From CAYGHG01 sp964349515 (lineage in GTDB: Bacteria > Oederibacteriota > PGYV01 > CAYGHG01): 30,601 nt of DNA. Positions within the stretch are counted from its first letter, which is position 1, and the number at the start of each line of letters is the position of its first letter. Shown here one piece after another: positions 7,189 through 13,924 of this stretch. Where the stretch lies: positions 1-30,601 of the forward strand of contig CAYGHG010000021.1 in the NCBI GenBank assembly GCA_964349515.1, given 5' to 3'. The notes below the pieces were generated by a model. That model was not told the origin of the DNA, searched no databases, and saw nothing but the letters and a program-made list of their open reading frames with translations. The translations under genes were made by a program, and so were the position numbers.

Positions 7189-8565
7189 TTGGACGCAATT
7201 CTTGTAAACCCCGAGTGGATAAGAAAAAAAGGAAGTATATGGAAAGGTGTCGCGGGCGCGATGCCGCCGCTGGGCCCTGCTTACATAGCGTCATACGCAG
7301 AAAAGCACGGTTATGAAACAGCTATTATTGACATGCAGGTTGAGTTTGAACCTTATGAAGAGATACTGAAAAAAACAGGGTATAAGCCGCGTTTTGTAGG
7401 CATCAGCGCGACAACCACGACATACGCAGAGGCAAAGAGGCTGGCCGGATTAAGCAGAAAAATGCTTCCCGAATCAAAAATTGTAATGGGCGGCGTGCAC
7501 CCGACTTTCAAGGCGGATGAAGCCCTCTCAAACCCTGATGTGGATTTTGTAATCAGAGGTGAAGGCGAGGAGACATTCAGGCTGCTGCTTTCCGGGGAAA
7601 AGCCCGGCTCAATACCCGGGCTTTCTTACAAGTCAGAGGGCGTCATTACGCACAATCCGGAACCGCCGCTGATTAAAAATCTTGATGACCTGCCGTTTCC
7701 CGCGTATCACATGTTAAAAATGAAAAGGTATGTGCCGTCGCTCGGATCTTATAAAAGGCTTCCTTCCATAAGCATGATAACAAGCCGCGGCTGCCCCGGA
7801 AAATGCACATACTGTTTCGGCGCCTATTTGGGGGGAAAAATCAGGGTTAATTCCCCGGCATATGTGATTGAAGAAATAAAAATGCTTCAGAAAAGATACG
7901 GCATAAGGGAAGTTTCATTTTACGACGATACTTTTACGGCGTTTAAACACAATGTCAGGGAATTCTGCGAAAGGCTTATAAAGGAAAAAATAGACCTGAC
8001 TTGGGTTTGTTTCGCAAGGGTGGATTTCATAGATGAGGATATGTTAAAACTTATGAAAAAAGCCGGGTGTCACCAGCTTTTATACGGAGTTGAGTCGGGT
8101 GATCAGGAAATACTCAAAAGCCTGGGCAAGACCACGCCTCTTGAAAAGGCAAAAGAAGCCGTAATGATGACAAAAAAAGCGGGGATTGAGTGCAGGACCA
8201 GCTTTATGCTGGGAAGCCCCGGAGAAACGGAAGAGCATCTTAAAAAAACAATAAAGTTTTCCATAGAGCTTGACGCCGATCTTGCCATGTACAATGTCAC
8301 CACGCCTTTTCCGGGCACAAAAATGTACGAGCAGGCAAAGGCAAACGGCTGGCTAAGCCACGAAGAGTGGGACAAGTATGATTTTTCAACGGCGGTAATG
8401 GAACTGCCGGGGTTAAGCGCGGAAACCGTGGACAGATATTATGCCGCGGCGCACAAGGCGTTTTACGGCAGGCCGAAATATCTGTTAAAGAGGCTGCTTT
8501 CCATCAAATCTTTTGAAGACATAAAAATCGGGTTTAAGGCTGTAAAGGCCATCTGGGGAAAATAG
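7189..8565 (+). CDS. B12-binding domain radical SAM protein
   Basis: The 458-aa protein has an N-terminal cobalamin-binding Rossmann domain (about 1-135: PPLGPAYIASYAEKHGY, VGISATTTTYAEA, IVMGGVHPTF, FVIRGEGEETF). The linker NLDDLPFPAYHML and a radical SAM barrel follow. The [4Fe-4S] ligands are Cys202, Cys206 and Cys209 in RGCPGKCTYC. This is class B radical SAM architecture, which often methylates unactivated carbon or rearranges carbon skeletons in lipids, sugars or natural products. The TTG start at 7189 immediately follows the stop codon of the preceding gene; no better start is visible before the conserved DAILVNPEW strand. Position in the glycan cluster suggests modification of a lipid or sugar intermediate, but the substrate is unknown. 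Confidence 0.88.
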   Translation: MDAILVNPEWIRKKGSIWKGVAGAMPPLGPAYIASYAEKHGYETAIIDMQVEFEPYEEILKKTGYKPRFVGISATTTTYAEAKRLAGLSRKMLPESKIVMGGVHPTFKADEALSNPDVDFVIRGEGEETFRLLLSGEKPGSIPGLSYKSEGVITHNPEPPLIKNLDDLPFPAYHMLKMKRYVPSLGSYKRLPSISMITSRGCPGKCTYCFGAYLGGKIRVNSPAYVIEEIKMLQKRYGIREVSFYDDTFTAFKHNVREFCERLIKEKIDLTWVCFARVDFIDEDMLKLMKKAGCHQLLYGVESGDQEILKSLGKTTPLEKAKEAVMMTKKAGIECRTSFMLGSPGETEEHLKKTIKFSIELDADLAMYNVTTPFPGTKMYEQAKANGWLSHEEWDKYDFSTAVMELPGLSAETVDRYYAAAHKAFYGRPKYLLKRLLSIKSFEDIKIGFKAVKAIWGK

Positions 8566-8571
8566 GAGAAT

Positions 8572-9270
8572 ATGATGAAACTGTCAGTGATAGTCCCGGT
8601 ACTTAATGAAAAGGCAACGCTCGCAGAGGTGCTTGACAGGATTCTGAAAGTTGACATTCCCGCCTCAAAAGAAATAATTGTAATAGATGACGGTTCCACA
8701 GACGGGTCAACGGAAATAGTGCGCTCATATGTTCAGGCCAACCCCGGGGTCATAAAGGCGGTTTACAGGAAAAAACCGGGCGGTAAGGGCAATGCGATAC
8801 AGGAGGCAACCCCCCACATGACAGGCGGCATAGTCATAATACAAGACGCCGACTTGGAGTATGACATAGGGGATTATGGCAGGCTTATAGCGCCTATTAT
8901 TAATAATGAAGCGGAAGTGGTGTTTGGATCCAGATTTTTGGGCTCAATAGAGCGCATGAAGCCCCAACACCTGCTTGCAAACAGGATACTTACCTTTCTC
9001 GCAAATTTCATATACGGCATAAAGATAACGGATGAGGCTACAGGGTACAAGGTGGTAAGGGCGGATGTTTTTAAGAGGTTTGGAATGCAGGCGAAAAAGT
9101 TTGAATTCTGCCCTGAGGTTGTAGCAAAATCAGCAAGGCTTAAATGCAGGATTGTGGAAGTGCCGGTAAAGTACAGGGCAAGGACTGTAAAGGAAGGCAA
9201 AAAAATAAAATGGCACGACGCTATAGACGCGGTATGGGCACTGGTTAAGTATAGGTTCTGGAAGGGGTAG
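8572..9270 (+). CDS. Glycosyltransferase family 2, Dpm1-like
   Basis: This 232-aa soluble GT-A enzyme has LSVIVPVLNEKATLAEVLDR at the N-terminus, IIVIDDGSTDGST at about residues 35-47 and a D-x-D metal site in QDADLEYD (Asp92, Asp94). GSRFLGS and DEATGYKVVR are typical of dolichyl- or polyprenyl-phosphate mannose/glucose synthases. It lacks the C-terminal membrane helices of longer homologues. These enzymes make polyprenyl-phosphate sugars, which are the donors used by GT-C enzymes such as the two encoded upstream, so it may supply their substrate (inference). An AGGAG site precedes two adjacent ATGs (8572 and 8575); either may be used. It closes the six-gene cluster. Confidence 0.88.
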   Translation: MMKLSVIVPVLNEKATLAEVLDRILKVDIPASKEIIVIDDGSTDGSTEIVRSYVQANPGVIKAVYRKKPGGKGNAIQEATPHMTGGIVIIQDADLEYDIGDYGRLIAPIINNEAEVVFGSRFLGSIERMKPQHLLANRILTFLANFIYGIKITDEATGYKVVRADVFKRFGMQAKKFEFCPEVVAKSARLKCRIVEVPVKYRARTVKEGKKIKWHDAIDAVWALVKYRFWKG

Positions 9271-9297
9271 GTTGTAAGAAAAAAGATTAATAAAAAA

Positions 9298-9326
9298 TTG
9301 ATTTTGTAGTATTTTTGGTATATATT
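9298..9326 (+). promoter_or_regulatory. Promoter of the BNR-protein/PorV-like operon
   Basis: TTGATT (9298-9303), a 17-bp spacer and TATATT (9321-9326) form a good sigma70-like promoter. The leader that follows contains a small inverted repeat, TGCCA (9346-9350) with TGGCA (9361-9365), and a strong GGGGGG ribosome-binding site (9375-9380) before the ATG at 9385. Confidence 0.6.
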
Positions 9327-9384
9327 ATTATTATGTTAAAAAAAATGCCAGAATCAAGTTTGGCAACTTAAGCAGGGGGGTTAT

Positions 9385-11832
9385 ATGAAAAAAATCAGTT
9401 TGTTTTTAGTAATTATGTTTTTGTCTTCATTATTATATGGCGTTACATGGGAAAAAGTATGTGCGTCCTCGCCTTTTGACGGGAAACAGATTTTTGGCAT
9501 GAGCAGGGTTACTGACGGAAAGCTGTATTTGTGTACATGGGCAAATACTGCGGGCGTATTTAGGATTGACCTTGACGGAACATTAAATCCTCCATACACC
9601 GCCTTGTGGGCAAAAAAAGATTTTATGGATTTAAAGGTATCCCCCTTTGACCCGGGAATTCTCCACGGTGTAAACTGGGACGGGCTGTATTATAAGATGT
9701 CGGGGGTTACAGGAACATCCGCAACAAACACAAGCGCGCAATTAAACAGCGTAGTCAGCGCTGCCTGCAGCGTGGAACCCGACAGGGCAGACCCTTTGCG
9801 TATACTTGCGGGGACATATGACGGTTTGTACAGAAGCGATGACGGCGGCGCTTCGTTTTATCAGATAAACGCGCAGGGTTTTGTCCAGCTTGAGCAGAGC
9901 CCGTGGGATGCAAATATTTTTTACGCAGTCTGCCTTAACTGGAACAACGGAGTTAGTTTCGGAGGGGTGTATAAATATGAAATGTCGTCAAATTCGCTGA
10001 CGGCAATGGGTTTAGCCGGTATCAGAACCAGGTCAATGGCGATTGACACAAACAATCCCGGCTGTTTTTACGTACTGGCAGACAACGGACAGGCATATTA
10101 TTATAACGGCACTTCGTTTATTACAAAAGGGCAGTATCCCGGCGAGGCTTCTGCTACTTCAGGCAGGGAGTGTGCTTTGGCTTATTATGGGGGAAAAGAA
10201 TATCTTTTTGCCTGCGGTGAAGCCGCAAAAGTTTATGTGAGCACTGATGGAGCCTCAACATGGCAGCGTGTTTCTGACGGCCTGACAGCGGGCGGGCTGA
10301 TGCTAAAATACGACTCTTCCACCGGGTATATGTATCACGGTTCAAACGGCGCGGGCCTCTGGAGGTTTAATCTGGCGCATCTTGACAGTCTTACAGCCAC
10401 TTCTACGAGAACTTTTACTCCTACATTCACTGTTACTGCGACTTTCACTGCGACACCTACTGCAACGGTGACTCCGGTTATTTCGGGAAATGACTGGGTG
10501 TATGTCGCGGGCAGCGGCATGGGTTCTGACGCGGTTGATTACTGCGGTTATAACAGCCAGGGAAAAGGTATAGCATATATGTCCAGCTGGGCGGGCAGCC
10601 AGGGTGTTTTCAGGATTGAGTATGATGAAACAGGCGCGTCTGCGGTTCCTGTTGCAGCGATAAAAGATTTTACCGATTTCAAGCGCGACCCGGAGGACAA
10701 CAACACAATATGGGGCACCAACTATACGGATTACAAACTTTATAAGTTTACAAATGCCCTTGCCATGCCTACTGTTACGGTCATGTATACTTTTCCGGAC
10801 AGGCCGATAAATGTTTCAATAGACAGGAATGACAGCAATAAAATGGTGTGCGCCACATTTGGCGGATTGTACAGGAGCACTGACAGAGGGCAGAGCTGGA
10901 ACATGGTTAACGGCGGTAATGCGCCCGCGAATACCTCCTGCTGGATAGTGGAGCAAAGCCCGGCAGACGGGGATACATATTTTGTATTGGCGGTTAATAT
11001 GATTGCCGGCGGCGCGTATAAATATAATTTTTCATCAGATACGTATGAACTCCTCGGGTTGTACGGCGAGGATACAAAAACAATAGCACTTGACCCTGCA
11101 GCGCCGGGTAATTTTTATGTTGCCTGCAGGGACGGCAAAGTATTCTACTACAACGGGTCGTCTTTTGAGCTGAGGGGAAATATGATGACAGGATATGTCT
11201 GCGGGATAGCCGCACCCCAGTGCATGAGCGGAACCCTCGTAGGATGGGGCAGGGATGAAATGGTAAAAATCAGCACTGACGGCGGGGCAAACTGGAACAG
11301 TTTTTCTTCAGGCCTGCCATGCGGGATTAATGATCTTACTTATGACTGCGACAGGGGTTATCTGACGGCTGTAGGTGTTGTGGGAACCGGGGGCATATAC
11401 ATAAACAGGGCATACGGGTTTGATTTTATTATGCCCACAAATACGCCTGTTCCGACCAATACGCCGCTTCCTGTTTACACGGCAACGGCTACTCAGGGTG
11501 TTGAGGGCACGCCGGAGCCCACTGCCACGTTTGCCGTAACGGTTACAGACAGGGACACCGAGGTGTATCCGAGCGTGGGAAAAGACGAGGTAAAGATTGT
11601 ATTTAATATAAACAAGAAAGCCGACATAAAGATTTATGTGTACGCGGTTGACGGCAGACTGGTGGATACTGTGGACTACAAAACAGGCTGGACGCCCAAT
11701 GACAAACTCTACCGGATAAAACTTGATACGGGCAAATACCCCAGCGGCGTCTATTTTTACACCATCCAGGGCAAAGACGACACCGGGAAAATCATCAATT
11801 TTAAATCCAAAAAATTTATCATAAAGAGGTAA
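9385..11832 (+). CDS. Secreted two-lobed BNR/propeller-like protein with Thr/Pro linkers and sorting-type C-terminal domain
   Basis: The 815-aa protein begins with a signal peptide (residues 1-19). It contains two homologous lobes: GLYRSDDGGASF at 147 matches GLYRSTDRGQSW at 494, an offset of 347. VEQSP/LEQSP, GVYKY/GAYKY and YYYNGTSF/FYYNGSSF also recur. The D-x-G-x-S-W motifs resemble BNR/Asp-box or sortilin-type beta-propellers. The lobes are joined by a Thr/Pro-rich linker (about 335-365), with a second linker at about 684-716. The C-terminus (about 725-815: EVYPSVGKDEVKIVF, IYVYAVDGRLV, YPSGVYFYTI, KKFIIKR) resembles the FlgD-Ig/type IX secretion type A sorting domain. It is probably exported to or anchored on the cell surface. 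The next gene, 3 nt downstream, encodes a PorV-like barrel. The ligand is unknown. Confidence 0.8.
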   Translation: MKKISLFLVIMFLSSLLYGVTWEKVCASSPFDGKQIFGMSRVTDGKLYLCTWANTAGVFRIDLDGTLNPPYTALWAKKDFMDLKVSPFDPGILHGVNWDGLYYKMSGVTGTSATNTSAQLNSVVSAACSVEPDRADPLRILAGTYDGLYRSDDGGASFYQINAQGFVQLEQSPWDANIFYAVCLNWNNGVSFGGVYKYEMSSNSLTAMGLAGIRTRSMAIDTNNPGCFYVLADNGQAYYYNGTSFITKGQYPGEASATSGRECALAYYGGKEYLFACGEAAKVYVSTDGASTWQRVSDGLTAGGLMLKYDSSTGYMYHGSNGAGLWRFNLAHLDSLTATSTRTFTPTFTVTATFTATPTATVTPVISGNDWVYVAGSGMGSDAVDYCGYNSQGKGIAYMSSWAGSQGVFRIEYDETGASAVPVAAIKDFTDFKRDPEDNNTIWGTNYTDYKLYKFTNALAMPTVTVMYTFPDRPINVSIDRNDSNKMVCATFGGLYRSTDRGQSWNMVNGGNAPANTSCWIVEQSPADGDTYFVLAVNMIAGGAYKYNFSSDTYELLGLYGEDTKTIALDPAAPGNFYVACRDGKVFYYNGSSFELRGNMMTGYVCGIAAPQCMSGTLVGWGRDEMVKISTDGGANWNSFSSGLPCGINDLTYDCDRGYLTAVGVVGTGGIYINRAYGFDFIMPTNTPVPTNTPLPVYTATATQGVEGTPEPTATFAVTVTDRDTEVYPSVGKDEVKIVFNINKKADIKIYVYAVDGRLVDTVDYKTGWTPNDKLYRIKLDTGKYPSGVYFYTIQGKDDTGKIINFKSKKFIIKR

Positions 11833-11835
11833 TAG

Positions 11836-12771
11836 TTGCGCGCTAAAATAATCGCGCTTGGGGTGTGGCTGTTGTGGGCCGCGGCCGGCGCTGCTGACAA
11901 CATAGACTACAGGGAGGCAAACATAGAGCCCGGCGCGCGCAGCCGTGCGCTTGCAGGCGCTTTTACTGCTGTCTCTGACGACTCTTCCGCCGCTTACTCA
12001 AACCCTGCCGGGCTTTCATTTATAAAAAAATATGAACTTTCCGTTTCATACCTCAAGTGGCATCTGGATACTTCCATACAAAATATAGAAGCCGCGTTTT
12101 CTCTCTCCCCCGGCAGCGTGCTTTGCGCCGCTGTTATGTACAACGGGATGGGTGAGGTTGAAAACATAGACGAGTACGGGTACTTAACCGGGGAAACCAT
12201 AAGGCCATACGCGCTGATGGTGAGCGCGGTTTACGGGGCAAAAGTATTTGACTACTATTCAGAGGGATCAACTATTCCGGGAGTCTCGCTCTCTCTCGGC
12301 GCGGGGCTGAAATATCTCGCGCGGGATTTCAACAACAGCCCCGAGGAGCCGGCGGTGCTGATGGATGCGGGAGGAATTTTTACTTTTAGAAACGGCGCAA
12401 AAATAGGGGTTGCGGTTCAGAATCTGGGCATACACACGCAGAGCACACCGCCTGTAAATATAAAGGCAGGCGGCGGGTATAAAATAAACAGCGGTTTGAT
12501 GAATTCTTTTTCTCTCTCTGCGGACATTAAATACTGTATTGACGGCGCGCTTACAGCCGCAGCCGGCGCCGAGTACTCTTTTGCCGGTAATTTCTTTTTC
12601 AGGGCAGGCTATGCCTGGGAGAGCGGCCGCGAAACAGAGCAGGGTGCGGTTACGGGCCTCAGTGGAGGCATAGGCTTAAACCTGATGCCGGTAGTTATTG
12701 ATTACACGGTAATCACGGCAGGCGGGCTCGGGGTAAATCATATTTTCTCGCTGAGATACAGGGGAAAATAG
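11836..12771 (+). CDS. PorV/PorQ-like outer-membrane beta-barrel protein
   Basis: The 311-aa protein starts at TTG 11836. It has a signal peptide (MRAKIIALGVWLLWAAAGAA) and the family hallmark at the mature N-terminus: GARSRALAGAFTAVSDDSSA then YSNPAGLSFIKKYELSVSY. Alternating beta strands continue to the C-terminus, which ends in an aromatic/basic strand (FSLRYRGK). PorV is an outer-membrane protein that, in type IX secretion, carries cargo with C-terminal sorting domains; PorQ is related. The upstream gene encodes a protein with such a C-terminal domain only 3 nt away, so a cargo-shuttle relationship is plausible. No core type IX genes are in this window, so membership in a full system is unproven. 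Confidence 0.8.
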   Translation: MRAKIIALGVWLLWAAAGAADNIDYREANIEPGARSRALAGAFTAVSDDSSAAYSNPAGLSFIKKYELSVSYLKWHLDTSIQNIEAAFSLSPGSVLCAAVMYNGMGEVENIDEYGYLTGETIRPYALMVSAVYGAKVFDYYSEGSTIPGVSLSLGAGLKYLARDFNNSPEEPAVLMDAGGIFTFRNGAKIGVAVQNLGIHTQSTPPVNIKAGGGYKINSGLMNSFSLSADIKYCIDGALTAAAGAEYSFAGNFFFRAGYAWESGRETEQGAVTGLSGGIGLNLMPVVIDYTVITAGGLGVNHIFSLRYRGK

Positions 12772-12833
12772 AGCAATTGACAATAGAAAACAGAGAGACA
12801 AAGACAAAAAAAGCAAAGGCAAATCCCCCTGCG

Positions 12834-12879
12834 CCCCCTTTACCCCTCAAGGGGGTACTAAAAAGAGTGGGAAAGGGGG
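12834..12879. repeat. Palindromic intergenic repeat, family D
   Basis: Nested inverted repeats lie between the PorV-like and DtxR genes: CCCCCTTT (12834-12841) pairs with AAAGGGGG (12872-12879), enclosing TACCCC (12841-12846) with GGGGTA (12852-12857). C-rich/G-rich repeats of this type are common between bacterial genes. It could also terminate the upstream operon weakly, although no T-run follows. Confidence 0.6.
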
Positions 12880-12897
12880 TTAAGGATTAAAACTTCC

Positions 12898-12925
12898 TTG
12901 ACACAAACTCAAAACGCAGTATACT
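12898..12925 (+). promoter_or_regulatory. Promoter of the DtxR-family gene
   Basis: A near-consensus sigma70 pair is present: TTGACA (12898-12903), a 16-bp spacer and TATACT (12920-12925). Transcription should start near 12932, inside the operator-like element described next. Confidence 0.8.
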
Positions 12926-12927
12926 TA

Positions 12928-12946
12928 TTTTGTTAGCCAAACATAA
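12928..12946. promoter_or_regulatory. DtxR/IdeR-box-like operator
   Basis: The 19 bp immediately after the -10 box match the remembered DtxR/IdeR consensus (TTAGGTTAGCCTAACCTAA) at 15 of 19 positions. The core GTTAGCCAAAC (12932-12942) matches the consensus core at 10 of 11. A second reading gives the inverted repeat TGTTA (12931-12935) and TAACA (12944-12948). The position over the transcription start of a DtxR-family gene argues for autorepression. The consensus is recalled, not computed. Confidence 0.6.
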
Positions 12947-12991
12947 CATTCCGGGAGAACAAAAATCGAATACGCTGATTTATCGGGGGCC

Positions 12992-13402
12992 ATGGAGGAT
13001 TATCTTGAGGCCATTTATCACATAGAGCGCGAAAAGCGCGTGGCGCGTGTCTCTGACATCGGCACCCATATGAATGTGCGCAAGGCCAGCGTGGTCTCGG
13101 CCGTCACCCTTCTCAAAGCCCATGAACTCCTCTCCCAGGAACGCTACGGTTACATAACCTTAACCGATGCCGGGCGCAAACGCGCCGAACGCATATCAAA
13201 GAAAAACAACACCATACTCTCCTTCCTTAAAGACGTATTAAAGGTGGAAGAAGAGGCGGCAAAACTGGAATCAAGGGAAATATCCCACAGTTTGAGCGAT
13301 GACACAGTGGGGAAGCTGGGGGCGTTTTTGAAAGGAATGGTTCAGGGCGCAAAGGCTCAGGGCGTAAAGCCAAAACAAAAGATTGCGGTGAAAAAGGGGT
13401 AA
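12992..13402 (+). CDS. DtxR-family transcriptional regulator (short, altered metal site)
   Basis: From the ATG at 12992 the product is 136 aa: MEDYLEAIYHIEREKRVARV, a winged helix (VSDIGTHMNVRKASVVSAVT; YGYITLTDAGRKRAERI) and a short dimerisation region. It lacks the C-terminal SH3-like domain of long DtxR proteins. The start is doubtful: GGGGG lies only 2 nt from this ATG, whereas GGGAG at 12953-12957 sits 7 nt before an in-frame ATC (12965). Initiation there would add IEYADLSGA, the usual DtxR-like N-terminus, and no ATG, GTG or TTG lies between the upstream stop (12944) and 12992. By eye, canonical metal ligands are poorly kept (RRH becomes KKN near residue 72; the C-x2-EH motif becomes RxxSH near 95-99). 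It may have a changed cofactor response. It is monocistronic, with its own promoter, operator and terminator. Confidence 0.85.
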   Translation: MEDYLEAIYHIEREKRVARVSDIGTHMNVRKASVVSAVTLLKAHELLSQERYGYITLTDAGRKRAERISKKNNTILSFLKDVLKVEEEAAKLESREISHSLSDDTVGKLGAFLKGMVQGAKAQGVKPKQKIAVKKG

Positions 13403-13421
13403 GCGTTATCCCGTTTTTTTT
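13396..13421 (+). terminator. Rho-independent terminator overlapping the DtxR stop codon
   Basis: GGGGTAA (13396-13402) can pair with TTATCCC (13406-13412) across a 3-nt loop, with one G-T wobble, and is followed by G and eight T residues (13414-13421). The TAA stop codon is part of the stem. Confidence 0.7.
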
Positions 13422-13427
13422 GTTATT

Positions 13428-13517
13428 GTAGAGACAGGCCTCAGTGCCTGTCTCGTATTTGTTTTATAAGACGTTAAGGGCGTGAAAGACGAGACACACG
13501 CAGAGGTGTGTCTCTAC
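13428..13517. repeat. Remote REPIN family A copy
   Basis: This single 90-bp unit lies 12.4 kb from the RAYT-A array. It keeps GTAG at 13428-13431, CTAC at 13514-13517, both hairpins (GAGACAGGC/GCCTGTCTC and GAGACACAC/GTGTGTCTC) and the unit length exactly. The internal spacer has diverged. It shows that family A spreads as a complete REPIN, not only as a local tandem array. Confidence 0.88.
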
Positions 13518-13557
13518 GGTTGGAAGAAACTTTTTGTAAAAACGGCGCTAAAGACGA

Positions 13558-13576
13558 GGCGGGTTTAAAACCCGCC
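13558..13576. repeat. Short near-perfect palindrome
   Basis: GGCGGGTTT and AAACCCGCC are separated by a single A. There is no T-run, so it is not an obvious terminator; it is probably part of another short palindromic repeat in this gene-free stretch (13403-13924). Confidence 0.55.
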
Positions 13577-13641
13577 TATGCGCGGAGAAGAACACAAAAA
13601 AACAGATCAAGCTGACAAAAGAGAAACAGGCAGACAAAAAC

Positions 13642-13674
13642 CCCTCACCCCGGCCCTCTCCCAAAAGGAGAGGG
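13642..13674. repeat. Palindromic dispersed repeat, family C, second copy
   Basis: The 21-nt word of 1928-1948 is repeated here exactly (13642-13662). It ends in a hairpin of CCCTCTCC (13654-13661) with GGAGAGGG (13667-13674) around a 5-nt loop. Confidence 0.7.
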
Positions 13675-13753
13675 GAAATAAACACAATCTTAACCAAAAA
13701 TTTACTTGACAGGTCAACCATTATTTCCTATACTCTTTTCAGTTACAAAAAAA

Positions 13754-13853
13754 NNNNNNNNNNNNNNNNNNNNNNNNNNNNNNNNNNNNNNNNNNNNNNN
13801 NNNNNNNNNNNNNNNNNNNNNNNNNNNNNNNNNNNNNNNNNNNNNNNNNNNNN
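13754..13853. other. Scaffold gap (100 N) flanked by a 55-nt duplication
   Basis: Exactly 100 N separate two identical 55-nt segments, 13699-13753 and 13854-13908. The duplicated segment is the MarR promoter region. The left contig ends at the last base of the duplication and the right one begins at its first base, which is the pattern of two contigs sharing a terminal de Bruijn k-mer. The most likely true sequence is a direct join with one promoter copy. Confidence 0.9.
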
Positions 13854-13860
13854 AATTTAC

Positions 13861-13872
13861 TTGACAGGTCAA
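13861..13872. promoter_or_regulatory. Candidate MarR operator on the -35 box
   Basis: TTGAC-AG-GTCAA is a palindrome with 5-bp arms that includes the whole -35 hexamer. MarR-family dimers usually bind short palindromes with TTG...CAA ends. Binding here would block RNA polymerase and give ligand-relieved autorepression of the operon. The regulator-site link is inferred from position. Confidence 0.6.
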
Positions 13873-13889
13873 CCATTATTTCCTATACT
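13861..13889 (+). promoter_or_regulatory. Promoter of the MarR-TolC-RND operon
   Basis: TTGACA (13861-13866), a 17-bp spacer and TATACT (13884-13889) form a strong sigma70-type promoter 35 bp before the MarR ATG. An identical copy at 13706-13734 lies left of the scaffold gap and is probably the same site shown twice. Confidence 0.85.
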
Positions 13890-13924
13890 CTTTTCAGTTA
13901 CAAAAAAACAACAAGGCGGCATAC

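Noticed and set aside
9385..12771. A complete type IX secretion system
   Set aside because: Only a cargo-like protein and PorV-like barrels are visible; no SprA, PorK-N, PorT or PorU homologue is in the window.
13706..13889. Duplicated MarR promoter as a genuine tandem promoter
   Set aside because: The duplicate is exactly 55 nt, abuts the N run on both sides, and is matched by an identical-length duplication at the other gap, so it is an assembly artefact.
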